A DNA stretch of 36,902 bases from an uncultured Prochlorococcus sp. (GTDB lineage Bacteria > Cyanobacteriota > Cyanobacteriia > PCC-6307 > Cyanobiaceae). The translations under genes were made by a program, and so were the position numbers. The notes under the pieces were generated by a model that saw only the letters and a list, made by a program, of their open reading frames with translations, was not told the DNA's origin and did no database searches. The stretch covers positions 1 to 36,902 of the forward strand of contig CACNQT010000003.1 of assembly GCA_902622705.1 (NCBI GenBank), written 5' to 3'. Below are positions 14,290-21,979 of the stretch, in pieces (positions within the stretch are counted from its first letter, which is position 1; each line of letters starts with the position of its first letter).

Positions 14290-14403
14290 CTACTTCTGTA
14301 TTTTTAATTTTGAAGAATACTTTAAATTAACAATGTAAGTTGCAACAAGAGAAAGTATCAAAAAAAATAATAAGCTTTCCAATGTAGATTGGGGCATAAC
14401 CAT
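14290..14403 (-). CDS. Small single-span membrane protein, 37 aa
   Basis: ATG 14403 (or 14397) to TAG 14292-14290. One hydrophobic helix (LESLLFFLILSLVATYIV) with a basic tail (KYSSKLKIQK). Convergent with the 65-aa gene. Unrecognised. Confidence 0.5.
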   Translation of the reverse strand: MVMPQSTLESLLFFLILSLVATYIVNLKYSSKLKIQK

Positions 14404-14495
14404 GAGTAGTACTAAAAATGATATATCTTTAAAGAAACGAATTTTTAAAAAAAATCAACCCTTTCATTATTTTTTATACTCAAATAATAAAATAA

Positions 14496-14795
14496 TCAAC
14501 CAATAATAAGTCCTTTTTCAAGAAGTAAATCGAAAACCTCCACACTTTTCGTTTTCCCAAATTTAGATGGCTTATATAAATCTAATATTTCAGCAAGGCA
14601 CATAATCCAATAAGTATCTTTTTTTTAATTAAGACCTTCGCAAATATGGGTAGGGGCTGATTTAAAACAGCCAAATTCTGTTGATATATTAATGTTCATG
14701 ATTTGAGTTTCAAGTTCCAGACTTAAAAGTTCTATTTCTTGCTCAGAAAGTAATGTTCCATAAGAATATGATTCAATTAAAAGTTGATAATTCAT
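14496..14795 (-). pseudogene. Hypothetical gene interrupted by in-frame TAA
   Basis: ATG 14795 opens a frame of 56 residues (MNYQLLIESYSYGTLLSEQE ... THICEGLN), ending at TAA 14627-14625. The same frame runs on for 42 more codons with protein-like sequence (KKDTYWIMCLAEILDLYKPS, then VFDLLLEKGLIIG) to TGA 14498-14496. A single GAA-to-TAA change would explain the break. The stop lies beside an eight-base poly-A run. Both halves could also be translated separately, but the second half has no close start before its internal ATG. Confidence 0.5.
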
Positions 14796-14810
14796 AAAAA
14801 ATTTATTTTT

Positions 14811-15092
14811 TCAAGAAATCCATCGAGTTATTTTTGTACCCGCATAAATATGACCTGAAGCTTCAACAATAGGTTTTGTTTCAGGATTCATAAAAATATC
14901 GTATAGAACATTTTCTGGTCCTTGAAAAATTACAGTTGCCCTTTGAGGCTCATCTAATGATTTACCAACATAAAATGTTTTAACTCCCATTTCTTTAAAC
15001 ATTGATTGCTGTTCCTCAGCATTCATATGAGATTCATATTGTTCAAACGTATTACTCAGTTGAAAATCTAGAATAGTTGTTTCAATAGTCAT
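14811..15092 (-). CDS. DUF3764-like protein, 93 aa
   Basis: A small soluble protein with the ferredoxin-like pattern of cyanobacterial DUF3764. Strand (TTILDFQLSNTFEQYESHM), helix (NAEEQQSMFKEMGVKTFYVG), strand with Arg-Ala-Thr (EPQRATVIFQGPENVLYDIF), then TKPIVEASGHIYAGTKITRW. The last motif (helix end, Ser-Gly-His, Gly-Thr-x-Ile) is characteristic. Function unknown. ATG 15092 is the sole start. Confidence 0.75.
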   Translation of the reverse strand: MTIETTILDFQLSNTFEQYESHMNAEEQQSMFKEMGVKTFYVGKSLDEPQRATVIFQGPENVLYDIFMNPETKPIVEASGHIYAGTKITRWIS

Positions 15093-15260
15093 AGCATTAA
15101 TAAGATGTTTCTCAGATTTTAAATCTTTTTGAAAAAAAAATAATTGAATAAAGATTAGTTTTTATTATGCAATGCATCTCCTATAAGAAAATATATAAGA
15201 TATACCTAGGTGTTGAATTTTAAGAAATTACAACGCAATTAAGAATAGATTACAAATTTA

Positions 15261-16964
15261 ATGTCAACTAAGTCTGATTTATTAAAAGAAAAGCTTACTG
15301 AAAATTTTTATGAATTTTCTCAACTATCTGACTATTCTTTTATGAATTGTCTTAAAGCAGATCCTCAATCAACAAAAGATGGAAATGATCATAAACCGCG
15401 TTCAGTATATTCAGGTCATTACGTACCAGTTGTTCCAACTGCCATTCCAGAACCAGAATATATTTCCCATAGCAACAAACTTTTTAAAGAACTAAGGCTG
15501 AGCTCAGATCTTACTAAAGACAAGAATTTTTGTCGTTTTTTCTCAGGTGATATTTCTGTTGCTAATTATCCAATGAGTCCTGTTGGTTGGGCAACAGGTT
15601 ATGCATTATCAATTTACGGAACTGAATATACCCAACAATGTCCATTTGGCACTGGCAATGGTTATGGCGATGGCAGAGCTATTTCTATTTTTGAAGGTTT
15701 ATTCAATGGGAAAAGAATGGAAATGCAACTTAAAGGAGGAGGTCCAACTCCATACTGTCGTGGAGCAGATGGTAGAGCTGTATTAAGGTCTAGCGTACGA
15801 GAATTTCTCGCACAGGAATTAATGGATTCCTTGGGAATCCCAACCTCAAGATCTTTAACACTTTATGTCTCACGCTCAGAAATAGTTAGAAGACCGTGGT
15901 ATTCCAAAGGGTCCAGATATTTTGAACCTGACATCATGATTGATAATCAAGCGGCAATTACTACGAGAGTCGCTCCATCTTTTTTACGTGTAGGCCAGAT
16001 TGAACTTTTTGCAAGACGAGTTCGTAATAATGCTCATGATGAGGCCCTCAATGAACTAAAGATGATAGTTCAACATCTTATTGATAGAAACTATAAAAAT
16101 GAAATTGAAAATGAGATTTCAATTGAAAGTAAAGTAATAAAATTGGCTTCTTTATACAGATCAAGACTTATATCACTTATAGCCAACTGGATGAGAGTTG
16201 GTTATTGCCAGGGTAATTTTAATAGTGATAATTGTGCTGCTGGAGGTTATACCTTGGATTATGGCCCCTTTGGATTCTGTGAATTATTTGATCCAAGATT
16301 TCAACCATGGACTGGTGGAGGTGAACATTTCTCATTTTTCAACCAACCTTCTGCTGCGGCAATTAACTTTAAAACATTCTGTTCCTCTCTTAGTCCGTTA
16401 CTTTCACAAAGCAAACAAGATCAAGAAAAGTTAGATCAAATCGAAAAAGACTTTTCTGAATTAATGAACAAAGAGTTGAAGAAAATGTGGGCAAACAAGC
16501 TTGGCTTAGAACATTACAACGAAACCCTAATAAATGAATTTTTTAATCTCATGGTCATTTCAAAAGCAGACTATACAATTTTGTTCCGTAAACTCTCTGA
16601 AATACCTGATAACTTAGATTGTTTAAAAGACAGTTTCTATTTACCGATTAATGATGAGCTCGATAATAGGTGGGAAGTATGGCTTGAAAACTGGCAATCA
16701 GTCTTAGAGAAAGAGGGAAATATTAAAGCAAAATCGGCATCAATGAAATCCCTTAATCCAGTCTATACTTGGCGCGAATGGATGGTCGTTCCCGCATATG
16801 AAGAAGCTGAAAAAGGAAATTACAAAAAAATAAAAGAGTTACAAGATGTCTTTAGCAATCCATATATAGAACAATCCTCAGAAATAGATCAAAAATATAA
16901 TCGACTAAAGCCAAGCCAGTATTTTAACTATGGAGGAGTATCTCACTACAGCTGTTCTTCATAA
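15261..16964 (+). CDS. selO: Protein adenylyltransferase SelO (YdiU/UPF0061)
   Basis: SelO is a pseudokinase-fold enzyme that transfers AMP from ATP to Ser/Thr/Tyr of target proteins, linked to oxidative-stress control. Family blocks present in order: YSGHYVPVVPT, PVGWATGYALSIYGTEY (variant), FGTGNGYGDGRAI, MEMQLKGGGPTPYCRGADGR, then AVLRSSVREFLAQELMDSLG, PTSRSLTLY, TRVAPSFLRVGQIE and the Asn/Asp-rich catalytic segment VGYCQGNFNSDNCA with TLDYGPFGFCE. At 567 residues it is full-length. The C-terminus SHYSCSS carries a Cys near the end, as in E. coli SelO where Cys replaces selenocysteine. Stands alone between minus-strand genes. Confidence 0.95.
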   Translation: MSTKSDLLKEKLTENFYEFSQLSDYSFMNCLKADPQSTKDGNDHKPRSVYSGHYVPVVPTAIPEPEYISHSNKLFKELRLSSDLTKDKNFCRFFSGDISVANYPMSPVGWATGYALSIYGTEYTQQCPFGTGNGYGDGRAISIFEGLFNGKRMEMQLKGGGPTPYCRGADGRAVLRSSVREFLAQELMDSLGIPTSRSLTLYVSRSEIVRRPWYSKGSRYFEPDIMIDNQAAITTRVAPSFLRVGQIELFARRVRNNAHDEALNELKMIVQHLIDRNYKNEIENEISIESKVIKLASLYRSRLISLIANWMRVGYCQGNFNSDNCAAGGYTLDYGPFGFCELFDPRFQPWTGGGEHFSFFNQPSAAAINFKTFCSSLSPLLSQSKQDQEKLDQIEKDFSELMNKELKKMWANKLGLEHYNETLINEFFNLMVISKADYTILFRKLSEIPDNLDCLKDSFYLPINDELDNRWEVWLENWQSVLEKEGNIKAKSASMKSLNPVYTWREWMVVPAYEEAEKGNYKKIKELQDVFSNPYIEQSSEIDQKYNRLKPSQYFNYGGVSHYSCSS

Positions 16965-17006
16965 AAGTTTAATCCTCATACTGTTAGGACAACTTTGAGA
17001 AAAATC

Positions 17007-17429
17007 TTATTTATTTATGGCCGTAGGCATTCCAACTACTGATACAACTCCCACGTGAAGTATGGCTGGCTTCTTCCCAACATTTTTCACATAGTGAGGC
17101 CCCCCATTATTACTCTCTATAAATGCATCACCTGCTTTAAAGAAATTAATTTCTTCACCCCTCACATGCTTTAATCTTCCTCTGGTGACATGAATCAACA
17201 TTGGGGAAGGATGAGTATGAATTGGAGTTTTCAAGCCAACTGGAATTTTTACTTTTAAGAGTCTTAATTCAGGCTTACCCTCGAGATAATTAAAATTTTT
17301 ACCACTTAGTCCTTTTGAACTTTGAATAATAGGTATAACTTCAATCTTTTCTTCTGCAAGAGAAGGTTGTGGCAAAGCTAAAGTCCCAATAAAAAGGAAG
17401 CAAACTGGGATAAATTTTTTTAATTTCAT
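17007..17429 (-). CDS. Periplasmic cupin-domain protein, 140 aa
   Basis: An N-terminal signal peptide (KKFIPVCFLFIGTLALPQPSLA, likely cleaved before EEK) directs export. The remainder is a single small cupin barrel: PIHTHPSPMLIHV with the His-x-His metal pair, GRLKHVRGEEINFFKAGDAF, and GGPHYVKNVG with the third His. Such proteins bind a metal and a small ligand or act as sensors or dioxygenases. The exact substrate cannot be told. Convergent with selO. Confidence 0.85.
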   Translation of the reverse strand: MKLKKFIPVCFLFIGTLALPQPSLAEEKIEVIPIIQSSKGLSGKNFNYLEGKPELRLLKVKIPVGLKTPIHTHPSPMLIHVTRGRLKHVRGEEINFFKAGDAFIESNNGGPHYVKNVGKKPAILHVGVVSVVGMPTAINK

Positions 17430-17482
17430 TAGTTATTTGAGTTTCACTAATAATAGGTAGTTTGCAAAAATAATAAACTAAT

Positions 17483-17644
17483 TTATTTTTTATATAACTT
17501 TTCTAATTGCTTAATTTCCTCTCTTAAATCCTTACCTCTATTATTTAATTTATTATTCTTAATAACTATTGGAATAATCCACCAGGCTTGAAGACCTAAA
17601 AAGATAAATACTAGGATCAATAATTCAAGAGTACCAGGCTGCAT
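17483..17644 (-). CDS. Small membrane-anchored coiled-coil protein, 53 aa
   Basis: ATG 17644 to TAA 17485-17483. One helix at the N-terminus (LELLILVFIFLGLQAWWIIP) is followed by a basic-acidic helix (NRGKDLREEIKQLEKLYKK) likely to form a coiled coil. No family name; similar short anchors are common in picocyanobacteria. Confidence 0.65.
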   Translation of the reverse strand: MQPGTLELLILVFIFLGLQAWWIIPIVIKNNKLNNRGKDLREEIKQLEKLYKK

Positions 17645-17717
17645 TTGATAAATAACCCTTCTTTGTTAATAACATTATTCTAAAAGTTATTAAACATTCA
17701 TGAGATATTAAATATTT

Positions 17718-17900
17718 CTAGGCTGCCTCTAATTCAATGTTAAGTTCAATTCCCTTTGAAATGATTGCTTCTTTAAATTCTATAAGTTTGGAAATTATTC
17801 TTTGCTTCTCAGGTTCAGTTTTATGGATATCATCTACAACTTCCTGCATTGCAAGTTTTACTTTTTGTAGTTTGATTTCTAGATCTTCCCTGTAATTCAT
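17718..17900 (-). CDS. Hypothetical helical protein, 60 aa
   Basis: ATG 17900 to 17718. Fully helical, heptad-like, mixed charge (REDLEIKLQKVKLAMQEVVD; EKQRIISKLIEFKEAI). No motif recognised. Regular helical periodicity supports coding. Confidence 0.55.
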   Translation of the reverse strand: MNYREDLEIKLQKVKLAMQEVVDDIHKTEPEKQRIISKLIEFKEAIISKGIELNIELEAA

Positions 17901-17974
17901 AAGCTTAAAGAAATTATCTTATTTATTAAAAAACAAAATAATTATTAGTAAATAAGTACTTAACCTTAAAAGGA

Positions 17975-18001
17975 TTGACAGCAAAACAAGGAGGATATAA
18001 T
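17975..18001 (+). promoter_or_regulatory. Putative promoter of the DUF1651 gene
   Basis: TTGACA (17975-17980) and TATAAT (17996-18001) are both perfect sigma-70 boxes. The 15-base spacer is short. They lie about 50 bases before ATG 18050. Confidence 0.45.
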
Positions 18002-18049
18002 TTATAGTACAAACGTATCAATAATCAACCGGCCGATTAAAGGTAAAGT

Positions 18050-18319
18050 ATGGATCCTAAGTACTCATTTGGTTGTAGCACTAGCAAACCTAACGGATGC
18101 CTACTAAATCCCGAAGGCAGCAGAATTATCTTTTTCGAAGAATGCAAAAACTCTCCTAAACCTAATTTAAAAATTCATACTCATCTTTTCTACACAAATC
18201 ACCTCGGAGAACCTGGAGGGTACAAATCCTCTGAAAAGCTCAACATAGATACAGCCTGGGAAAAGTGGCACGAACTACACCAAAAAGGATGGACAGAAGT
18301 ATCTCATAATTACGGATAA
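18050..18319 (+). CDS. DUF1651-like protein, 89 aa
   Basis: DUF1651 is a short family confined mainly to marine picocyanobacteria. The expected order is seen: N-terminal NGCLLNPEGSRIIFFEE, a middle strand (IHTHLFYTNH), GEPGGYKSSEKLNIDTAWEK and the C-terminal WHELHQKGWTEV with conserved Trp and Gly-Trp. Function unknown. It sits directly upstream of nirA with its own promoter candidate, but 160 bases separate it from the likely nirA start, so they need not be co-regulated. Confidence 0.75.
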   Translation: MDPKYSFGCSTSKPNGCLLNPEGSRIIFFEECKNSPKPNLKIHTHLFYTNHLGEPGGYKSSEKLNIDTAWEKWHELHQKGWTEVSHNYG

Positions 18320-18411
18320 GTGATCTAGCCCAAAAAAAGCCTTTATTTCTATGAGCTTAAGAGTTTCCTAAAATATTGAATTCGGTGTCAAAAATAAATA
18401 ATCAATATTTA

Positions 18412-18451
18412 TTGACATTTGTATATGAGGAAACATTAAATTGTCTAAAAT
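18412..18451 (+). promoter_or_regulatory. Putative nirA promoter
   Basis: TTGACA (18412-18417) is 17 bases before ATTAAA (18435-18440). TAAAAT at 18446-18451 is an alternative -10. An NtcA-like dyad overlaps the spacer. Transcription would start at about 18448-18458, inside the longest nirA frame, which argues for the ATG at 18481. Confidence 0.45.
18420..18435 (+). promoter_or_regulatory. NtcA-like site TGTA-N8-AACA upstream of nirA
   Basis: The dyad matches the NtcA consensus TGTA-N8-TACA at seven of eight defined bases. nirA is a classical NtcA target in cyanobacteria. No TANNNT lies at the usual 22-23 bases downstream, so the activation geometry is unproven. Confidence 0.4.
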
Positions 18452-18480
18452 CTCCTAAGAATAAAAGAATAAAAATTAAT

Positions 18481-20004
18481 ATGCAATATTATTTAAATGA
18501 TAAAAAATTAAATAAGATTGAAAAGCAAAAGGCAGAGAAAGATGGTCTGAAAATTTTTGAAGAGTTAGATGATTACGCTCTTAAAGGGTGGGAAGAGATG
18601 GATGAAGTAGATTTGCAAATGCGCTTAAAGTGGTATGGCCTTTTTTGGAGACCAAAAACTCCTGGAAGATTTATGATGAGGCTTAGAGTTCCCAATGGAA
18701 TTTTGAACTCTAATCAGTTGAGAGTAATTGCGTCAATAGTCGCTAGATATGGAGAAGACGGTTCTGCAGATATAACAACTAGGCAAAATATTCAATTAAG
18801 GGGGGTTTTGATAAATGATCTACCAGATATTATTAAAAGACTTAGAGAGGTTGATATTACATCCGTTCAGTCTGGAATGGATAATCCAAGGAATGTTACT
18901 GGCAATCCACTAGCGGGAATTGATCCTGAAGAAATTATAGATACAAGAAAATATACTTCTGAATTAGAAAATTACTTAACAAATTCTGGTAATGGCAACC
19001 CCGAATTCTCGAATTTACCAAGAAAGTGGAATACTGCAGTAGCAGGAGCAAAAGATAATTTTCTTCTACATAATGATCTTATCTTTCATCCTGTTTTTAA
19101 AAATGGAATTTTAGGCTTTGGTGTCTGGGTAGGAGGAATTTTATCAGCAACTTTGAATGCTTATGCTATACCTCTAGATGTCTGGGTAGAAGAAAAAGAT
19201 ATATGCAAAATAACTGGAATTATTTGTTCCCTTTGGCGAGATAATGGAGATAGATTTCTAAGAAATAAAGGAAGATTTAGATATTATTTGAACTCTGTAG
19301 GGATCGAAAAATTTAGAGAACTTGTAGAAGAACAATTTGGAACTTTATCGAACGATCCAGGCTCAATTTTCAATGAAAAACAAAGAAGTTTATTTGGGAT
19401 TAATAAACAAAAACAGAATAATCTTTACTTTGCTGGATTACACATTCCGGTAGGAAGATTATGTGTAGAAGACATACAAGAAATTGCAAGATTAAGTGAA
19501 AAATATGGACAGAGTGAAGTAAGACTAACCGAAGATCAAAATCTAATTATTGTTGGCCTTAAAGATAATATTTTAGAAGAATTTGGTGATGAAGAAATTA
19601 TTAATAAATTCAAATTAAATCCATCCCATTTTTCAGCGAGTACCGTTTCATGTACAGGGAGTAGTTATTGTAGCTTTGCTCTTGCAAATACCAAAGATAT
19701 AGCAAGGAATATTTCTGAAAAATTAGATCGAGAACTTGAATTATCAGAGGAGGTTAAAATCCATTGGACAGGTTGTCCAAATAATTGTGGACAAGCTCAT
19801 ATGGGTGGTATTGGCATGACCGGTACAAAGGTAAAAAAAGAGGGAGGTGGAACTGAGGATGGATATAATGTCAGTATTGGAGGGAGACAAGATCACCTGC
19901 AAACCTTAGGCGAAACCCAATTTAAAAAAGTTAGTAAACATGAAATTTATAATTTAATCAAAGAAATTTTAATCAACAAGTTTAATGCAAAGTTAAAAAC
20001 CTAA
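18481..20004 (+). CDS. nirA: Ferredoxin-nitrite reductase
   Basis: NirA reduces nitrite to ammonium with six electrons from ferredoxin, using sirohaem and a [4Fe-4S] cluster. Sequence blocks fit the family: WEEMDEVDLQMRLKWYGLFW, RPKTPGRFMMRLRVPNG, DGSADITTRQNIQLRG, QSGMDNPRNVTGNPLAGIDP, NPEFSNLPRKWN. The cluster cysteines are in CTGSSYC and GCPNNCGQAH. The frame is open from TTG 18376, but the first 35 residues there are not family-like and lie over the promoter, so I use ATG 18481 (MQYYLNDKKLNKIEKQKAEK), 507 residues. nirX follows after ten bases. Confidence 0.95.
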   Translation: MQYYLNDKKLNKIEKQKAEKDGLKIFEELDDYALKGWEEMDEVDLQMRLKWYGLFWRPKTPGRFMMRLRVPNGILNSNQLRVIASIVARYGEDGSADITTRQNIQLRGVLINDLPDIIKRLREVDITSVQSGMDNPRNVTGNPLAGIDPEEIIDTRKYTSELENYLTNSGNGNPEFSNLPRKWNTAVAGAKDNFLLHNDLIFHPVFKNGILGFGVWVGGILSATLNAYAIPLDVWVEEKDICKITGIICSLWRDNGDRFLRNKGRFRYYLNSVGIEKFRELVEEQFGTLSNDPGSIFNEKQRSLFGINKQKQNNLYFAGLHIPVGRLCVEDIQEIARLSEKYGQSEVRLTEDQNLIIVGLKDNILEEFGDEEIINKFKLNPSHFSASTVSCTGSSYCSFALANTKDIARNISEKLDRELELSEEVKIHWTGCPNNCGQAHMGGIGMTGTKVKKEGGGTEDGYNVSIGGRQDHLQTLGETQFKKVSKHEIYNLIKEILINKFNAKLKT

Positions 20005-20014
20005 AAATAGATTA

Positions 20015-20743
20015 ATGAGCAAAAGTGAATCTGAAATATTAGAAGTTTTAAATGGATTAGGTTCAAAAAAATTAGATCTTGATATTCTTTTTTCCTACTA
20101 TTCATTGGAATTATCTTTTGATATTCGTAAAGTTATTGCTGAAAAGATAGGTATGCAAGAAAGGAAAGGATATTTTTTACTTGAAAAGATGATAAAAAAA
20201 TTTGGCCTTAAAGTTGAATTTATTGAGGCCCTTAAATTAACAAATGAAAAAAATGCAAAAGATCTTTTACTAAAAAATATTTATCAAAATAATAAGTTAA
20301 ATATTCACATAATATATGCTCTAGAGCACTGGGGAGGAGAAATCGAACTTAAATTAATTAGAGAAATATTCGATATTTGTGAAACAGATTTTTGGATTGC
20401 AGGCCTTAATATTCTCCATTTCAAAGCTCATCAATTAACTGATGAAATATTATTATCTTTTATTGATCAAATAAAAATTTACGATGATTTCAAAATCAAC
20501 TACAAAATAATCTCTATCTTAAAAAGAAGAGAAAGCGAAATAGTTTGTAAATTGCTTTATAAATATTCTTTAAATAAAGAATTAGAAATCGCTAAATATG
20601 CAATTTTTTCTTTAGGGAGCATTTGGAATGATAACAGTTTCGAACAATTATCAAAATTAGAAAATGAGATAAAAGATCCTTCTCTACTTAAATGCATAAA
20701 AAATCAAAAATTGATCTCAAATCAATTTCTAATAAATAAATAA
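20015..20743 (+). CDS. nirX: NirX-like HEAT-repeat protein downstream of nirA
   Basis: The 242-residue soluble protein is almost all alpha-helical, with repeated helix pairs (DIRKVIAEKIGMQERKGYFL; LLLKNIYQNNKLNIHIIYAL; EIAKYAIFSLGSIWND), suggesting HEAT or HEAT-like repeats. In marine picocyanobacteria a gene of this kind, nirX, lies next to nirA; the assignment rests on position and helical content. Its role is not established, though a part in nitrite reductase maturation or cofactor supply is plausible. It ends nine bases before the convergent moaB stop. Confidence 0.75.
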   Translation: MSKSESEILEVLNGLGSKKLDLDILFSYYSLELSFDIRKVIAEKIGMQERKGYFLLEKMIKKFGLKVEFIEALKLTNEKNAKDLLLKNIYQNNKLNIHIIYALEHWGGEIELKLIREIFDICETDFWIAGLNILHFKAHQLTDEILLSFIDQIKIYDDFKINYKIISILKRRESEIVCKLLYKYSLNKELEIAKYAIFSLGSIWNDNSFEQLSKLENEIKDPSLLKCIKNQKLISNQFLINK

Positions 20744-20752
20744 ACTAGAGAA

Positions 20753-21247
20753 TTATTTTTTTAACTTATCAATGAGATTTATTAAATTACAAGGTTTTGT
20801 ATTTTGATTAAGTTGATAAGAAATTATATCTTGCCAACCTGTCATCACAGCATCCTTAGATCCAGGCAAAACGAATAAAAACTTACCATTTGCAGACCCC
20901 GCTATACACCTACTTTGTAAAGTACTAGTTCCTATCTTTTTAAATGATAAAAATCTAAAAGTCTCCCCAAAACCATCAATCTCTTTATCTAATAAAGGTC
21001 TAATAGCTTCAGGAGTAACGTCCCTAGCTGTTATTCCTGTTCCACCTGTTGTAATAATCACATCAATATTTGGATCTGAAATCCAATCACTTGTATATTT
21101 TCTGATTAAATAAATATCATCTTTGCAAATTATCTTATCAACGATATTGTGTCCTGATCTCTCAGCCTCGTGAAGGAGATAATTTCCACTCTCATCATTT
21201 TTTGTGTTACGAGTATCAGAAACAGTAAGCAAAGCTATAGAAACCAC
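20753..21247 (-). CDS. moaB: Molybdopterin biosynthesis protein MoaB (adenylyltransferase type)
   Basis: The MoaB/Mog fold adenylylates molybdopterin before Mo insertion. Motifs: ALLTVSDTR at the N-terminus, ESGNYLLHEA, VIITTGGTGITARDVTPEAI (the Gly-Gly-Thr-Gly and Asp residues bind ligand), and FVLPGSKDAV near the end. 164 residues, full length. The start codon is GTG at 21247. It is divergent from moaD across 35 bases and convergent with nirX. No moaB-neighbouring gene on the minus strand shares its transcript here. Confidence 0.93.
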   Translation of the reverse strand: MVSIALLTVSDTRNTKNDESGNYLLHEAERSGHNIVDKIICKDDIYLIRKYTSDWISDPNIDVIITTGGTGITARDVTPEAIRPLLDKEIDGFGETFRFLSFKKIGTSTLQSRCIAGSANGKFLFVLPGSKDAVMTGWQDIISYQLNQNTKPCNLINLIDKLKK

Positions 21248-21282
21248 TTAAAATTAAACCATTAGTTACTAGATCACTATAG

Positions 21283-21534
21283 ATGGAAAGTGAAAAATCT
21301 AACAAAATTAAGGTGGTTTTATTATCTAGTATCGCTGAAGATCTAGGATGGAATGAAAAGTTCCTTACAATTGAAGGGTCTCAAATGAAGGTTTTTACTG
21401 TATGGAATTTAATTAATTCTAATTTACCGCAAGATAATATTATCGTTTCTATTAATCAAGAAATTACAGATATGGATGCGATGATTAATCCGGATGATGA
21501 GGTGGCATTTATGCCAATGTTTACCGGTGGATAA
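21283..21534 (+). CDS. moaD: Molybdopterin synthase small subunit MoaD
   Basis: MoaD carries a thiocarboxylate at its C-terminal Gly-Gly and donates sulfur to precursor Z. The ubiquitin-like fold is seen (IKVVLLSSIAEDLG, then NNIIVSINQEITDMDAMI type strand, DDEVAFMPMFTGG). The terminal Gly82-Gly83 are present. At 83 residues it is of usual size. The stop overlaps the moaE start by eight bases, so the two subunits are translationally coupled. Confidence 0.93.
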   Translation: MESEKSNKIKVVLLSSIAEDLGWNEKFLTIEGSQMKVFTVWNLINSNLPQDNIIVSINQEITDMDAMINPDDEVAFMPMFTGG

Positions 21535-21979
21535 TTTAAGAATAAAATTTAAAATCCTAGAAGAGACTTTTGATCCTTATAAAGAATTTGAACTTTGGGA
21601 AAAGGTAAATAAAAATTCAGCAAACTCATTTTTTATTGGGAGAGTAAGGCCCTTTGATCAATTTGGAAATGATTTAAAGAAACTAGAAATTGTTCATTAC
21701 AAAGGAATGACCGAAAATTATATTAAAAGATATTTAATGAAAATTTCTGAAAAACAGGATGATTTATGTATTTTTCTCTTGCACAGGATAGGTTTCATTT
21801 ACCCTAACGAGCCTATTATTTTCATAGCAGTAAGTGCTAATCACAGAGGCATTGCAAATAAATATCTCCAAGAAATACTTGAATTTACAAAATATAAAGT
21901 TCCTTTTTGGAAAAAAGAATGGACTTTCAAAGGATCCTCATGGGTAAAAAAGAATACTGACTTAGGCTGTGAATTATAA
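21527..21979 (+). CDS. moaE: Molybdopterin synthase large subunit MoaE
   Basis: MoaE forms the heterotetramer with MoaD that makes molybdopterin from precursor Z. I choose GTG 21527 (MDNLRIKFKILEETFDPYKE), giving 150 residues. The frame runs open from 21494, but that start would overlap moaD by 41 bases with non-family residues. Seen: FFIGRVRPFD, a central helix, LCIFLLHRIGFIYPNEPI, SANHRGIANKYLQEIL and KYKVPFWKKEW with the catalytic lysines. The stop overlaps the moeA stop on the other strand by six bases. Confidence 0.9.
   Translation: MDNLRIKFKILEETFDPYKEFELWEKVNKNSANSFFIGRVRPFDQFGNDLKKLEIVHYKGMTENYIKRYLMKISEKQDDLCIFLLHRIGFIYPNEPIIFIAVSANHRGIANKYLQEILEFTKYKVPFWKKEWTFKGSSWVKKNTDLGCEL

Noticed and set aside
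15583-16434. Plus-strand frames of 67 and 78 codons inside selO
   Set aside because: They are overlapping reading frames of a fully supported 567-residue protein.
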